The notes under the pieces are model-generated. The model had not been told where the DNA came from and ran no database searches. It saw only the letters and a list, made by a program, of their open reading frames with translations. This document shows, one piece after another, positions 17,089 to 26,029 of a stretch of DNA of 64,000 nt. The stretch comes from Pseudomonas sp. NFR16 (GTDB lineage: Bacteria; Pseudomonadota; Gammaproteobacteria; Pseudomonadales; Pseudomonadaceae): NCBI RefSeq assembly GCF_900108875.1, contig NZ_FNYJ01000007.1, positions 62,001 through 126,000 of the forward strand, in the 5' to 3' direction. Made by a program: the position numbers and the translations under genes. Each line of letters starts with the position of its first letter. The stretch's first letter is position 1.

Positions 17089-18051
17089 GTGAGCACTATT
17101 CCCGAACTGTCCCCGGAAACCTGTGCCGAGGGCGTGACCGGCCACTGGCAGCTGCAGCGGATCGTAGGTGAGTTGCGCGCTGCGCGTGATGACTGGCGCA
17201 GCAGCAACAATCGCATCAGCGGGGAAAAGGGCGGTCGTGAGCTGCCGTCCCGCGAGGCCATGCGCGATATCCTCGAGGCGCTGTGCGGTGCGTTGTTTCC
17301 CATGCGATTGGGGCCAGTGGATCTGCGTGAAGAGAGCGAGGATTTCTACGTCGGTCACACGCTGGACGTGGCGTTGAACGCTTTGCTCGCGCAGGCGCGC
17401 CTCGAGTTGCGCTATGTCGCCCGGCAGCGCGGCGAAGACGCCGGTTGCGCCGATGTTCACGCTGAACGGTTGATTCAGGACTTTGCCAGCGCGCTGCCGC
17501 AGATCCGGCGGATCCTCGATACCGATGTGCTGGCGGCGTATCACGGCGATCCGGCCGCGCGCAGTGTCGACGAAGTATTGTTGTGCTACCCCGGGATTCT
17601 GGCCGTGATCCATCATCGTCTGGCGCATCATCTCTATCACAATGGTTTGCCCTTGCTCGCGCGGATCAGTTCGGAGCTGGCTCACTCCGCTACCGGAATA
17701 GACATTCACCCCGGTGCGCAGATCGGCCCGAGCTTCTTCATCGACCACGGGACGGGCGTAGTCATTGGCGAAACCGCGATCATCGGCGAACGCGTGCGTA
17801 TCTATCAGGCTGTGACCCTGGGCGCCAAACGCTTCCCGGCGGATGAAGACGGTCAGCTGCAAAAAGGCCATGCCCGACACCCGATCGTGGAAGACGATGT
17901 GGTGATCTATGCAGGCGCAACGATTCTTGGGCGAATCACGATCGGCCAGGGTTCGACCATCGGCGGTAATGTCTGGCTGACGCGCAATGTGCCGGCAGGC
18001 AGCAACGTCAATCAAGCGAGCCTGCAGACCGACGACGGCTCGCAGAAGTAG
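17089..18051 (+). CDS. epsC: Serine O-acetyltransferase
   Basis: The 320-residue protein starts at GTG with a GGAG site nine bases ahead. A long helical N-terminal domain (to about 200) is followed by a left-handed beta-helix of hexapeptide repeats: IDIHPGAQIGPSFFIDHGTG, VVIGETAIIGERVRIYQAVT and GATILGRITIGQGSTIGGNV. It acetylates serine to O-acetylserine, the acceptor of sulfide in cysteine synthesis. Divergent from dcyD and the cystine importer, it completes the sulfur-assimilation group. This longer EpsC form differs from the short CysE of enterobacteria. Confidence 0.95.
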   Translation: MSTIPELSPETCAEGVTGHWQLQRIVGELRAARDDWRSSNNRISGEKGGRELPSREAMRDILEALCGALFPMRLGPVDLREESEDFYVGHTLDVALNALLAQARLELRYVARQRGEDAGCADVHAERLIQDFASALPQIRRILDTDVLAAYHGDPAARSVDEVLLCYPGILAVIHHRLAHHLYHNGLPLLARISSELAHSATGIDIHPGAQIGPSFFIDHGTGVVIGETAIIGERVRIYQAVTLGAKRFPADEDGQLQKGHARHPIVEDDVVIYAGATILGRITIGQGSTIGGNVWLTRNVPAGSNVNQASLQTDDGSQK

Positions 18052-18077
18052 GTCAACAGCAGATCAGTCACACATGG

Positions 18078-18097
18078 CGGCGTCTGTCCGGACGCCG
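18078..18097 (+). terminator. Stem-loop after epsC
   Basis: CGGCGTC (18078-18084) pairs with GACGCCG (18091-18097) across a six-base loop, followed by TCCTTCCT. It is a plausible but weak terminator 27 bases after the epsC stop. Confidence 0.5.
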
Positions 18098-18281
18098 TCC
18101 TTCCTGTCAGCGGTTTTCTTCATCCGCGCCAGCCTTTCATGGGCGAGACCTGACTGGTTTTTCACGCCCTCAGGTATGCCTCCAGCCCGCGGAACGAAAG
18201 CGTTTCAGCGTGCGTCCTACCGTCGCGTGAGCTAGCGTCCAGGGTCAGGCAATTGGTCCTTCACATGCTTTCCGTGTTTTA

Positions 18282-18295
18282 ATTGAACGTTCAAT
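18282..18295. promoter_or_regulatory. BetI-like operator upstream of betT
   Basis: ATTGAACGTTCAAT is a perfect 14-bp palindrome 102 bases before the betT start. TetR-family BetI repressors bind TTGAACG/CGTTCAA type sites in front of choline genes and are released by choline. The rest of the 345-bp gap before betT shows only the epsC stem-loop. Confidence 0.75.
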
Positions 18296-18396
18296 CAAGT
18301 TAAACCGGTGGTTCGCTGACCGCTCATATCAGGAGGCCTACCCTTGCCGCATCTGTTTTGCATGATCGATTTTTCCGCCCGCGCGGCGGTGTCCGC

Positions 18397-20391
18397 ATGA
18401 GTGTGCCGAGCGCTCAAAACAGCGCACCCGTTCGCATGAATGCTCCTGTTTTCTACTTCGCTGCCAGCTTCATCCTCATCTTCGGGGTGGTGGTCATCAG
18501 CTTCCCTGACGCCGCTGGACAGTGGCTTCTGTCTGCTCAGAACTGGGCGGCGAATACCGTCGGCTGGTATTACATGCTCGCCATGACGCTGTACCTGGTG
18601 TTCGTGGTGGTCACGGCCATTTCAGGCTACGGCAAAATCAAACTCGGCGCCGACCATGACGAGCCTGAATTCAGTTATCTGTCGTGGGCGGGCATGCTGT
18701 TTGCCGCTGGCATCAGCATCACGCTGTTCTTCTTTTGCGTTTCAGAACCATTGACGCACTTCTTGCAGCCGCCGCAGGGCGAGGGTGGGACGACTGAGTC
18801 GGCGCGTCAGGCAATGCAGTTGCTGTTCCTGCACTGGGGCCTGCATGGCTGGGGCGTTTTCGCCTTTGTCGGCATGGCGCTGGCGTATTTCGCCTACCGA
18901 CACAACCTTCCACTGGCGCTGCGTTCGGCGCTGTATCCACTGATTGGCAAACGCATCAACGGCCCGATCGGCTATGCGGTCGACGGGTTCGGCATCATCG
19001 CAACCATTTTCGGACTGGGCGCGGACATGGGCTTTGGTGTCTTGCACCTTAACTCCGGTCTGGATTACCTGTTCGGGGTGCCCCACACGCAATGGATTCA
19101 GGTCGGGCTGATCACGCTGATGATGGGTGCGGCTATCCTCGTTGCCGTTGCAGGTGTCGACAAAGGCGTGCGGGTCATGTCCGACATCAATATGCTGCTG
19201 GCCTGCGCGCTGCTGCTGTTCGTGCTGTTCGCCGGACCCACGCAGCATCTGCTCAACACCCTTGTGCAGAACATCGGCGATTACCTCGGCGCACTGCCGA
19301 CCAAGAGTTTCGATGTCTATGCCTACAACGGTCCGAGTGACTGGCTGGGCGGCTGGACAGTGTTTTACTGGGCCTGGTGGATCGCCTGGTCGCCATTCGT
19401 TGGTTTGTTCATCGCGCGCATTTCGCGCGGCCGCACCATTCGTGAGTTCGTTTGTGGCGTGCTGTTGATACCGCTGGGTTTCACCCTCGCCTGGATGTCG
19501 ATCTTCGGCAACAGCGCAATCGATCAGGTGCTCAACCACGGCATGGTCGCATTGGGCCAATCGGCCATCGACGATCCCTCGATGACGCTTTACCTGATGC
19601 TGCAACACTATCCGTGGAGCAAAACCGTCATTGCGGTCACGGTGTTCATCAGCTTCGTGTTCTTCGTCACCTCAGCCGACTCCGGTACCGTGGTGCTGTC
19701 GACGCTCTCGGCCAAAGGCGGAAGTCCTGACGAGGACGGTCCCAAGTGGTTGCGCGTGTTCTGGGGCGTGATGACCGCGCTGGTGACCAGCGGGCTGTTG
19801 TTCTCGGGGAGCATCGACGCGCTCAAGTCGGCCGTCGTGCTGACTTCGCTGCCGTTTTCGCTGATCCTGCTGACGATGATGTGGGGCCTGCACAAGGCTT
19901 TTCACATGGAGTCGCAGCGGCAGATCGCGCAGCTCTATTCACTGGCGCCCGTATCTGGCGCGCGACGCGGTGGGTGGCGGCAGCGATTGAGCCAGGCCGT
20001 GCATTTCCCGTCACGTGACGAGGTCTATCGATTCCTCGATCAGACTGTACGGCCAGCCATCGAAGAAGTGACCGCTGTCTTCGTCGAGAAGGGATTGAGT
20101 GTCGTCACGCAGCCTGATCCGGCGAATCACACGGTCGGTCTGGAAATCGGCCACGGAGAAGAGCGCCCGTTCATCTATCAAGTGACCATGCGCGGCTACT
20201 TCACGCCTTCCTTTGCGCGTGCTGGCATGGGGTCAAAACAGCTGAACAATCGTCGCTACTACCGCGCCGAGGTGCATTTGAGCGAGGGCAGTCAGGATTA
20301 CGATCTGGTGGGCTACACCAAGGAGCAGGTGATCAACGACATTCTCGACCAGTACGAACGGCACATGCAGTTTTTGCATCTGGTGCGCTAA
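18397..20391 (+). CDS. betT: High-affinity choline transporter, BCCT family
   Basis: The ATG at 18397 gives 664 residues; a TTG start at 18358 would add 13 residues that do not look like family sequence. Twelve membrane helices are expected. The tryptophan-rich FYWAWWIAWSPFVGLFIARI in the second half is the BCCT substrate-site signature. After residue about 500 comes a long soluble tail, as in osmotically regulated BetT proteins. It imports choline with protons or sodium for glycine betaine synthesis. The BetI-like operator upstream suggests choline-induced expression. Confidence 0.94.
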   Translation: MSVPSAQNSAPVRMNAPVFYFAASFILIFGVVVISFPDAAGQWLLSAQNWAANTVGWYYMLAMTLYLVFVVVTAISGYGKIKLGADHDEPEFSYLSWAGMLFAAGISITLFFFCVSEPLTHFLQPPQGEGGTTESARQAMQLLFLHWGLHGWGVFAFVGMALAYFAYRHNLPLALRSALYPLIGKRINGPIGYAVDGFGIIATIFGLGADMGFGVLHLNSGLDYLFGVPHTQWIQVGLITLMMGAAILVAVAGVDKGVRVMSDINMLLACALLLFVLFAGPTQHLLNTLVQNIGDYLGALPTKSFDVYAYNGPSDWLGGWTVFYWAWWIAWSPFVGLFIARISRGRTIREFVCGVLLIPLGFTLAWMSIFGNSAIDQVLNHGMVALGQSAIDDPSMTLYLMLQHYPWSKTVIAVTVFISFVFFVTSADSGTVVLSTLSAKGGSPDEDGPKWLRVFWGVMTALVTSGLLFSGSIDALKSAVVLTSLPFSLILLTMMWGLHKAFHMESQRQIAQLYSLAPVSGARRGGWRQRLSQAVHFPSRDEVYRFLDQTVRPAIEEVTAVFVEKGLSVVTQPDPANHTVGLEIGHGEERPFIYQVTMRGYFTPSFARAGMGSKQLNNRRYYRAEVHLSEGSQDYDLVGYTKEQVINDILDQYERHMQFLHLVR

Positions 20392-20412
20392 GCGGTGCAA
20401 GCCTCGACGCTG

Positions 20413-21255
20413 CTACAAGGCGGTGGTCTCGAGAGGTTTGCCTTGCAAGTGTGCGTGCAGCAAGCGCAAAGCAGGCATGTCCAGTGCCTGCGCGGCGTAA
20501 CACAGCCCGACCCGGCGACTGAGGTTCGGCGTGCGTGCGGGGCGGGTGACGACCCCCGTATCCTTGGAGGCCATGGACTGTGGCAGCATCGCCAGACCTG
20601 CCCCCGCCGCGACCAGCCGCAAGGCGAGGTTCAACGACCCCGCAGTGGCGGCGATGAAGCCCGAACTGCGATTGTAGAGCTCCATCAGCCGCTGATGCGA
20701 AGGGTGCGTCGGGCAGGTGATCCATTGCACGGTTGCAAGATCGGCTGCATCGAGCCTGTCTCGCGCCGCCAGCGGATGACCGGCGCCCATGCTCAGCACA
20801 TACGGCTCCTCCCACAGCGGCATGAACAGCTCGTCCTCACAGCAGTCGTCTTCCACCGACAGTCGCGCATCACCACTGCAACCATCGTGCAGCGTCAGCA
20901 TCAGATTGGGAACGACGCCATACGCAATCCTCAGGAACGTATCCAGATGGCTCGCGGCAATCTCGCCTTCGACGCCGATTTCGAGCGTCAGCCGATCGTT
21001 GCGCTGGCGGAACTGACTGCTCAAAGCCTGGGCTTCGGCGAGTAATCGACGCGCTTGCGGGTAAAGGGTTCGCGCATCGTCGGTTACGTCGACGCCGCGG
21101 GGCAGACGCTCGAACAAAATGGTACCGAGCGCTTCTTCAAGCTGGCGAATGGTGACCGACAACGTCGGCTGACTGGTGAACAGACGCTGTGCGGCCGAGG
21201 TGATGTTGCGTTCCTCGAACACCGCCACGAATGCGTTGAGTTGACGAATATCCAT
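20413..21255 (-). CDS. LysR family transcriptional regulator
   Basis: The start at 21255 gives 280 residues and the usual LysR opening MDIRQLNAFVAVFEERNITS. The helix-turn-helix includes AAQRLFTSQPTLSVTIRQLE (about 21-40). The co-inducer domain follows from about residue 90. It is divergent from an aldo-keto reductase gene, 133 bp away, and probably controls it. A near-perfect 13-bp inverted repeat lies in that gap. The effector is unknown. Confidence 0.93.
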   Translation of the reverse strand: MDIRQLNAFVAVFEERNITSAAQRLFTSQPTLSVTIRQLEEALGTILFERLPRGVDVTDDARTLYPQARRLLAEAQALSSQFRQRNDRLTLEIGVEGEIAASHLDTFLRIAYGVVPNLMLTLHDGCSGDARLSVEDDCCEDELFMPLWEEPYVLSMGAGHPLAARDRLDAADLATVQWITCPTHPSHQRLMELYNRSSGFIAATAGSLNLALRLVAAGAGLAMLPQSMASKDTGVVTRPARTPNLSRRVGLCYAAQALDMPALRLLHAHLQGKPLETTAL

Positions 21256-21300
21256 ATCAGGAACCGATGGCTGCCAGAGCAATAAAGCATTTTTCCGCCG

Positions 21301-21351
21301 TAAGAAGCGCTGAATATACTCGCTTTACAGCTTATTCATCAGCGCTACTTA
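21301..21351. promoter_or_regulatory. Long inverted repeat in the lysR/gpr divergent gap
   Basis: TAAGAAGCGCTGA (21301-21313) and TCAGCGCTACTTA (21339-21351) are complementary at 12 of 13 positions with a 25-bp spacer. The placement between divergent genes suits a binding site for the LysR protein. Confidence 0.5.
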
Positions 21352-21388
21352 TCGCTCCTTGCCATTCAGAAAATAAAGAGAGGAATGA

Positions 21389-22426
21389 ATGACCTACATC
21401 GCTGCCGAAAACCGCTATGAGCGCGTTCCTTATCGCCGCGTAGGCCGAAGCGGCCTGGTGCTGCCGGCCTTGTCCATGGGGTTATGGCACAACTTCGGTG
21501 ACAGCACGCCGATGGACACCCAGCGCGCGATGCTGCGCACAGCGTTCGACCTGGGTATCAACCACTTCGACCTCGCCAACAATTACGGCCCGCCTTACGG
21601 CAGCGCGGAGATCAACTTCGGCCGCCTGCTGCGCGAAGACTTCAAGCAGTATCGCGACGAGCTGATCATTTCCACGAAAGCCGGCTGGGACATGTGGCCC
21701 GGGCCTTACGGTCAGGGCGGCGGGTCGCGCAAGTACGTGCTGGCGAGCCTGGATCAGAGCCTGCAGCGTATGGGCCTGGACTATGTGGATATCTTCTATT
21801 CGCACCGTTTCGACCCTGACACGCCGCTCGAAGAAACCGCTGGCGCGCTGGCGACTGCCGTTCAGCAGGGAAAGGCGCTGTATATCGGTATCTCGTCGTA
21901 CTCAGGCTCGAAGACTCGCGAAATCGCCGGGCTGCTCAAAGAGTGGAAAGTCCCGCTGCTGATTCATCAGCCGGCTTACAACCTGCTCAACCGTTGGGTC
22001 GAAAAGGATCTGCTGGAGACCACCGAGGAATTGGGAGCCGGCGTCATCGCCTTTACCGCGCTGGCGCAGGGACTGTTGTCGGACAAATACCTGAACGGCA
22101 TTCCGAAGGACGCACGCGTCAACCGTCCGGGCGGTGGTTCGCTGCAGGCGTCGCATTTGTCCGAGCAGAACATCGAACACGTGCGCGCCTTGAACGAGAT
22201 TGCCAAGCGGCGAGGGCAAAGCCTCGCGCAAATGGCCCTCGCCTGGACCTTGCGCGATCCGCGGGTGACGTCTGCGCTGATTGGTGCCAGCCGGCCAGAA
22301 CAGATCATCGAAAACGTGGCGGCCCTCGACAATCTCCAGTTCAGCCAGGAAGAACTGGCCGAAATCGACCGTTTCGCAGTGGAGGGCGGGATCAATCTGT
22401 GGGAGAAGCCGTCTTCGGCGCAGTAA
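21389..22426 (+). CDS. gpr: L-glyceraldehyde 3-phosphate reductase (YghZ-like aldo-keto reductase)
   Basis: The 345-residue protein follows the YghZ pattern: YRRVGRSGLVLPALSMGLWH at the start, the catalytic tyrosine in DLANNYGPPYGSAE (about 60-73), the lysine in LIISTKAGWDMWPGPYGQGG, and the NADPH tail GASRPEQIIENV. The family reduces L-glyceraldehyde 3-phosphate and toxic aldehydes such as methylglyoxal. AGAGAGGA seven bases before the ATG is the ribosome site. The LysR gene upstream probably controls it. Confidence 0.93.
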   Translation: MTYIAAENRYERVPYRRVGRSGLVLPALSMGLWHNFGDSTPMDTQRAMLRTAFDLGINHFDLANNYGPPYGSAEINFGRLLREDFKQYRDELIISTKAGWDMWPGPYGQGGGSRKYVLASLDQSLQRMGLDYVDIFYSHRFDPDTPLEETAGALATAVQQGKALYIGISSYSGSKTREIAGLLKEWKVPLLIHQPAYNLLNRWVEKDLLETTEELGAGVIAFTALAQGLLSDKYLNGIPKDARVNRPGGGSLQASHLSEQNIEHVRALNEIAKRRGQSLAQMALAWTLRDPRVTSALIGASRPEQIIENVAALDNLQFSQEELAEIDRFAVEGGINLWEKPSSAQ

Positions 22427-22441
22427 CAGGCTGCAAAAGGT

Positions 22442-22466
22442 GGGGACGGTCATAGCTGACCGCCCC
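22442..22466. terminator. Stem-loop between gpr and ntrC
   Basis: GGGGACGGTCA pairs with TGACCGCCCC around a TAGC loop, with one bulged A. It lies between two convergent genes and could serve both; no T-run follows on either side. Confidence 0.5.
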
Positions 22467-22554
22467 CAGCGGCGCACGCCATCTCACGGTCAGATGAGGC
22501 GCGTTGCGATTGGCCCGACCAAGTCCCGATCTATGCGCACAAATGACAGCACGG

Positions 22555-23991
22555 TTACGCTTCGTCTCCTTCGTCGTCATCCCCACCATCGATCTTCATG
22601 CCCAACTCCTTGATCTTGCGCGTCAAGGTGTTGCGGCCCCAGCCCAGCAGCACGGCCGCATCGCGACGACGGCCGGCCGTATGTTTCAGGGCTGTTTCGA
22701 TCATGATGCGTTCGAAGGTCGGCACCGCGCTGTCCAGCAGGCTGGACTGGCCACGCGCCAGCGCCTGATCGGCCCATTGACGCAGCGCCTGCTCCCAGTT
22801 GGTCACTGGCGCGGCATCTTGCGGCAGGCTGAGCAGCTCTGGCGGCAGGTCGCTGATGTGCACCTCACGGCCTGAAGCCATGACGGTGATCCAGCGGCAG
22901 GTATTTTCCAGCTGACGCACGTTACCCGGCCATGGCAGATGCTTGAGGTATTCCTCGGTCTCCGCCTTCAGCAGCTTCGGTTCGACCGCCAGTTCTTGCG
23001 CGGCACGGCTGAGGAAGTGCTTGGCCAGCGTCGGAATGTCTTCGCGACGGTCAGAGAGACGCGGAATATGGATGCGGATGACGTTGAGGCGGTGAAACAA
23101 GTCCTCACGGAATTTGCCGGCCTGAACCAGCGTTTCCAGATTCTGGTGCGTGGCGGCGATGATGCGCACATCGACTTTGACGGGCACATGGCCGCCCACC
23201 CGATAAAATTCGCCATCGGCCAGCACGCGCAGCAGACGCGTCTGGGTATCGGCAGGCATGTCGCCGATTTCGTCGAGGAACAGCGTTCCACCATCGGCTT
23301 GTTCGAAGCGTCCGCGGCGCAGGTTGGCAGCGCCGGTAAACGCGCCCTTTTCGTGACCGAACAACTCTGATTCCATCAAGTCTTTCGGGATTGCCGCCAT
23401 GTTCAGCGCAATGAAAGGCGAGGCCGAGCGCGGGCTGTGGCGGTGCAGGGCGTGAGCAACCAGCTCTTTACCCGTTCCCGATTCGCCGTTGATGAGCACC
23501 GTGATGTTGGAATGGCTCAGACGACCGATGGCGCGAAACACTTCCTGCATGGCCGGCGCTTCGCCGATGATTTCCGGCGTCCGGGTCAGGGTCGGCGCGA
23601 CGTCCATGCCTTGCTGTTCCTGAGCATGCTGGTTGGCGCGCTTGACCAGCGAAACCGCTTCGTCGACGTCAAATGGTTTGGGCAGGTATTCGAAGGCGCC
23701 GCCTTGATACGAAGCCACGGCACTGTCGAGGTCCGAGTGTGCAGTCATGATGATGACCGGCAGACGCGGGTGCTGTTCGCGAATACGCGCCAACAGGTCC
23801 AGTCCGCTGGCGCCGGGCATGCGGATGTCGGAGATGATCACGTCCGGTTGCTGACGGGCCAGACGGCTCATCACGCCATCGGCGCTGTCGAAGCTTTGCG
23901 TGGTCATGCCTTCCTGTTGCAAGGCCTTTTCCAGTACCCAGCGGATGGAACGGTCGTCGTCGACGATCCAGACAGTTTCACTACGGCTCAT
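22555..23991 (-). CDS. glnG: Nitrogen regulation response regulator NtrC (NR(I))
   Basis: The 478-residue protein has three domains. A receiver (1-120) has phospho-acceptor D55. A sigma-54 AAA+ domain has Walker A GESGTGKE (169-176), the sigma-54 contact GAFTGA (216-221) and Walker B LFLDEI (237-242). A Fis-type helix-turn-helix lies at the C-terminus (AGRRRDAAVLLGWGRNTLTR). It activates nitrogen-starvation genes after phosphorylation by NtrB. The start overlaps the ntrB stop by four bases. Confidence 0.97.
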   Translation of the reverse strand: MSRSETVWIVDDDRSIRWVLEKALQQEGMTTQSFDSADGVMSRLARQQPDVIISDIRMPGASGLDLLARIREQHPRLPVIIMTAHSDLDSAVASYQGGAFEYLPKPFDVDEAVSLVKRANQHAQEQQGMDVAPTLTRTPEIIGEAPAMQEVFRAIGRLSHSNITVLINGESGTGKELVAHALHRHSPRSASPFIALNMAAIPKDLMESELFGHEKGAFTGAANLRRGRFEQADGGTLFLDEIGDMPADTQTRLLRVLADGEFYRVGGHVPVKVDVRIIAATHQNLETLVQAGKFREDLFHRLNVIRIHIPRLSDRREDIPTLAKHFLSRAAQELAVEPKLLKAETEEYLKHLPWPGNVRQLENTCRWITVMASGREVHISDLPPELLSLPQDAAPVTNWEQALRQWADQALARGQSSLLDSAVPTFERIMIETALKHTAGRRRDAAVLLGWGRNTLTRKIKELGMKIDGGDDDEGDEA

Positions 23992-25073
23992 GTCGAAGCT
24001 GCTCCTTGTTCCAGCGGCAAGAAGATCGAGAATGTTGTGTGGCCAGGATGGCTGTCACACTCGATCAGCCCCTGGTGCTGACTGATGATGTTCTGGGTGA
24101 TGGCAAGGCCCAGCCCGGTACCGTCCGGGCGGCCGCTGACCATCGGGTAGAAAATGGTTTCCTGAAGTTCCGGTGCGATCCCCGGCCCGTTGTCGATGAT
24201 CTCGATCTTGCTCACCAGACGATGGCGCACGTGGCCGATCGTGAACTGACGCATCGCGCGGGTACGCAGGCTGATGCGGCCAAGGCGAAGCTCATTCTGT
24301 CCGCTGATGGCCTGCATGGCGTTGCGCACGATGTTGAGCACCGCCTGGATCATCTGTTCGCGGTCGATCAATACATCCGGGATGCTCGGGTCATAGTCGC
24401 GAACCAGCGTGATACAGCCTTGGCTTTCGGCCTCGACGAGGCTGCACACACGCTCCAGCACTTCATGCACGTTGGTCATTGCCAGTGAGGGCAGTTTGTT
24501 GGAGCCCAGCATCCGGTCGACGAGATTACGCAGGCGGTCGGCTTCTTCGATGATGACGTTGGTGTAGTCCTTCAGACTCTCTTCCGGCAGCTCGCGCGCC
24601 AGTAATTGCGCTGCTCCGCGGATGCCTCCCAGCGGATTCTTGATTTCATGCGCCAGGCCACGCACCAGCATCTTGGTGGTTTCCTGCTTGGACAGCTGGG
24701 CTTCTTCCTTGGTGATGCGCAGCAACCGGTCGCGCGGATGCACCTCCAGCAGGAGCATGGTTTCGCCCTGCGACAGGATCGGCGTGACGGCGTAATCGAC
24801 CGTCAGTGTCTGACCTGTCAGCGCGGTCAGCATAGCTTCACGTTTGGTAAAAGGATGTGCTTGCTCAACCGCCTGTCGCAGAGAGCTAAGTGCCTCGGCC
24901 GACTCGGTGAACAGCTCGCTGATGAACTGCCCATGGCTGCGCTGACCGCTGATGGCCAACAGCATCTCAGCTGCCGGATTCATGTACTCCAGGCGCAGGT
25001 CCGAATTGAGCAGAATCGTGGCAGTGGTCAGGTTATCGAGTAACAGTCGGTGCAACGTATCGCTGATAGTCAT
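23988..25073 (-). CDS. glnL: Nitrogen regulation sensor histidine kinase NtrB
   Basis: The start at 25073 gives 361 residues, the usual NtrB length; the open frame continues to 25301 but reads through promoter sequence. An N-terminal PAS domain (about 10-110) is followed by the H-box LAHEIKNPLGG with phospho-accepting H142. The ATPase part has NGPGIAPEL and GRPDGTGLGLAI. Together with PII it phosphorylates or dephosphorylates NtrC. A sigma-54-like promoter and an NtrC-like site lie upstream. Confidence 0.96.
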   Translation of the reverse strand: MTISDTLHRLLLDNLTTATILLNSDLRLEYMNPAAEMLLAISGQRSHGQFISELFTESAEALSSLRQAVEQAHPFTKREAMLTALTGQTLTVDYAVTPILSQGETMLLLEVHPRDRLLRITKEEAQLSKQETTKMLVRGLAHEIKNPLGGIRGAAQLLARELPEESLKDYTNVIIEEADRLRNLVDRMLGSNKLPSLAMTNVHEVLERVCSLVEAESQGCITLVRDYDPSIPDVLIDREQMIQAVLNIVRNAMQAISGQNELRLGRISLRTRAMRQFTIGHVRHRLVSKIEIIDNGPGIAPELQETIFYPMVSGRPDGTGLGLAITQNIISQHQGLIECDSHPGHTTFSIFLPLEQGAAST

Positions 25074-25199
25074 GAATCTCGTTGACCTCTTTTGGCACAT
25101 TGCACGGGGGCCGGGCCCGAAAGTGCAGGCTCTGGTTGGTCTTCGCCAGCGTCGGACGCGACCTTCGGCCGGGTTTTCCCTCGCTTGAAGTCTGGAAAA

Positions 25200-25215
25200 T
25201 GCAAAAACCAAACCA
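25200..25215 (-). promoter_or_regulatory. Sigma-54-type promoter of ntrBC
   Basis: On the minus strand TGGTTTGGTTTTTGCA fits the -24/-12 pattern TGGCAC-N5-TTGCA. The GG and GC doublets are exactly ten bases apart and the -12 box is perfect; the -24 box is weak after TGG. Predicted transcription would begin near 25189, about 115 bases before ntrB. Confidence 0.55.
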
Positions 25216-25342
25216 AGGCTCCGAAAAGAAGCGCGAATGGAGACATTTCGGGCTTTTTTTGCACTCAGAGCCCAATCAGGGCGCAGGAGAACACGATCCA
25301 TGAACCAAATTGGGATCTTTCTCCTGGCTTTCGTTCAGGTTG

Positions 25343-25359
25343 TGCACCATCGTGGGGCT
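25343..25359. promoter_or_regulatory. NtrC-like binding site upstream of ntrBC
   Basis: TGCACCATCGTGGGGCT matches the NtrC site TGCACCA-N3-TGGTGCA with two mismatches in the second arm. It lies about 160 bases upstream of the predicted start of the ntrBC transcript, within normal enhancer range. Confidence 0.55.
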
Positions 25360-25378
25360 GTTGCGATGTGGAGCGCAA

Positions 25379-26029
25379 TCAGAAGAACGGCAGGATGCTG
25401 CTTTCTTCCTCTGGCTTATCCTTGATGGGGCATTCCGGGCGCACCCCGAACTCATTCGGTTTGCATGGATTGGCCAGTCGTTTTTGCGCGAGTGAAATAC
25501 GCATCATGTGGAATGGCTGATTGGGCGTGCGTTCTACCACCCGGCCGTATTGGTCAACGATTTCGATGGACAGCTGATGCGTCCCGCGGTCTATGTTCGT
25601 CAGAGGGAAGACCGGGCTGCGACCGGACTCTCCGTAGGGCTTGCTGTCCACCAGCAGACGATAGACATGACCTGGCTGCAGTTCCGGATCATTGCTGACC
25701 GTAACGTTCAGGTTGCCCTGGATATTGCGGATCGTGGCATCTGGCTCAGGCGCCAGAATACGCAACAGCTGATAGTGGAAGATCGGGCCCGGCGTGGCCT
25801 TGGCACTTGATGCCCGGGGCGGTTTTCTGGTCGTCTGGTCTGGCTGCGATAACCGGTTGCTCGGCGCAATGTCGACTTTTTTAGCGTTGCGATGGGGCTG
25901 GTCCGTGAACACGCGGTTACCCTCACCGTCGATGTACATGTACACCTCTGCAAGCGCCGATTGGCTGAGAGCAAGCAGCAGGCATAGCACCAGGCCGTGC
26001 ATCCAGCGGCGTTCAAGGCTTGCCGACAT
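25379..26029 (-). CDS. Secreted DUF4124 domain protein, longer copy
   Basis: The 216-residue protein has a signal peptide ending in SQSALA. The DUF4124 core follows at once: EVYMYIDGEGNRVFTDQPH (about 28-46), a short strand-turn-strand unit common in gamma-proteobacterial envelope proteins. A second, Ig-like part from about residue 95 contains VTVSNDPELQPGHVYRLLVD and HQLSIEIVDQYGRVV, a polymer- or sugar-binding-like sandwich. The start overlaps the shorter copy upstream by 17 bases, so the two are one unit. Exact role unknown. Confidence 0.9.
   Translation of the reverse strand: MSASLERRWMHGLVLCLLLALSQSALAEVYMYIDGEGNRVFTDQPHRNAKKVDIAPSNRLSQPDQTTRKPPRASSAKATPGPIFHYQLLRILAPEPDATIRNIQGNLNVTVSNDPELQPGHVYRLLVDSKPYGESGRSPVFPLTNIDRGTHQLSIEIVDQYGRVVERTPNQPFHMMRISLAQKRLANPCKPNEFGVRPECPIKDKPEEESSILPFF

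Noticed and set aside
25074..25301. N-terminal extension of ntrB
   Set aside because: The extension covers the sigma-54-like promoter and is not NtrB sequence; the start at 25073 gives the family length.
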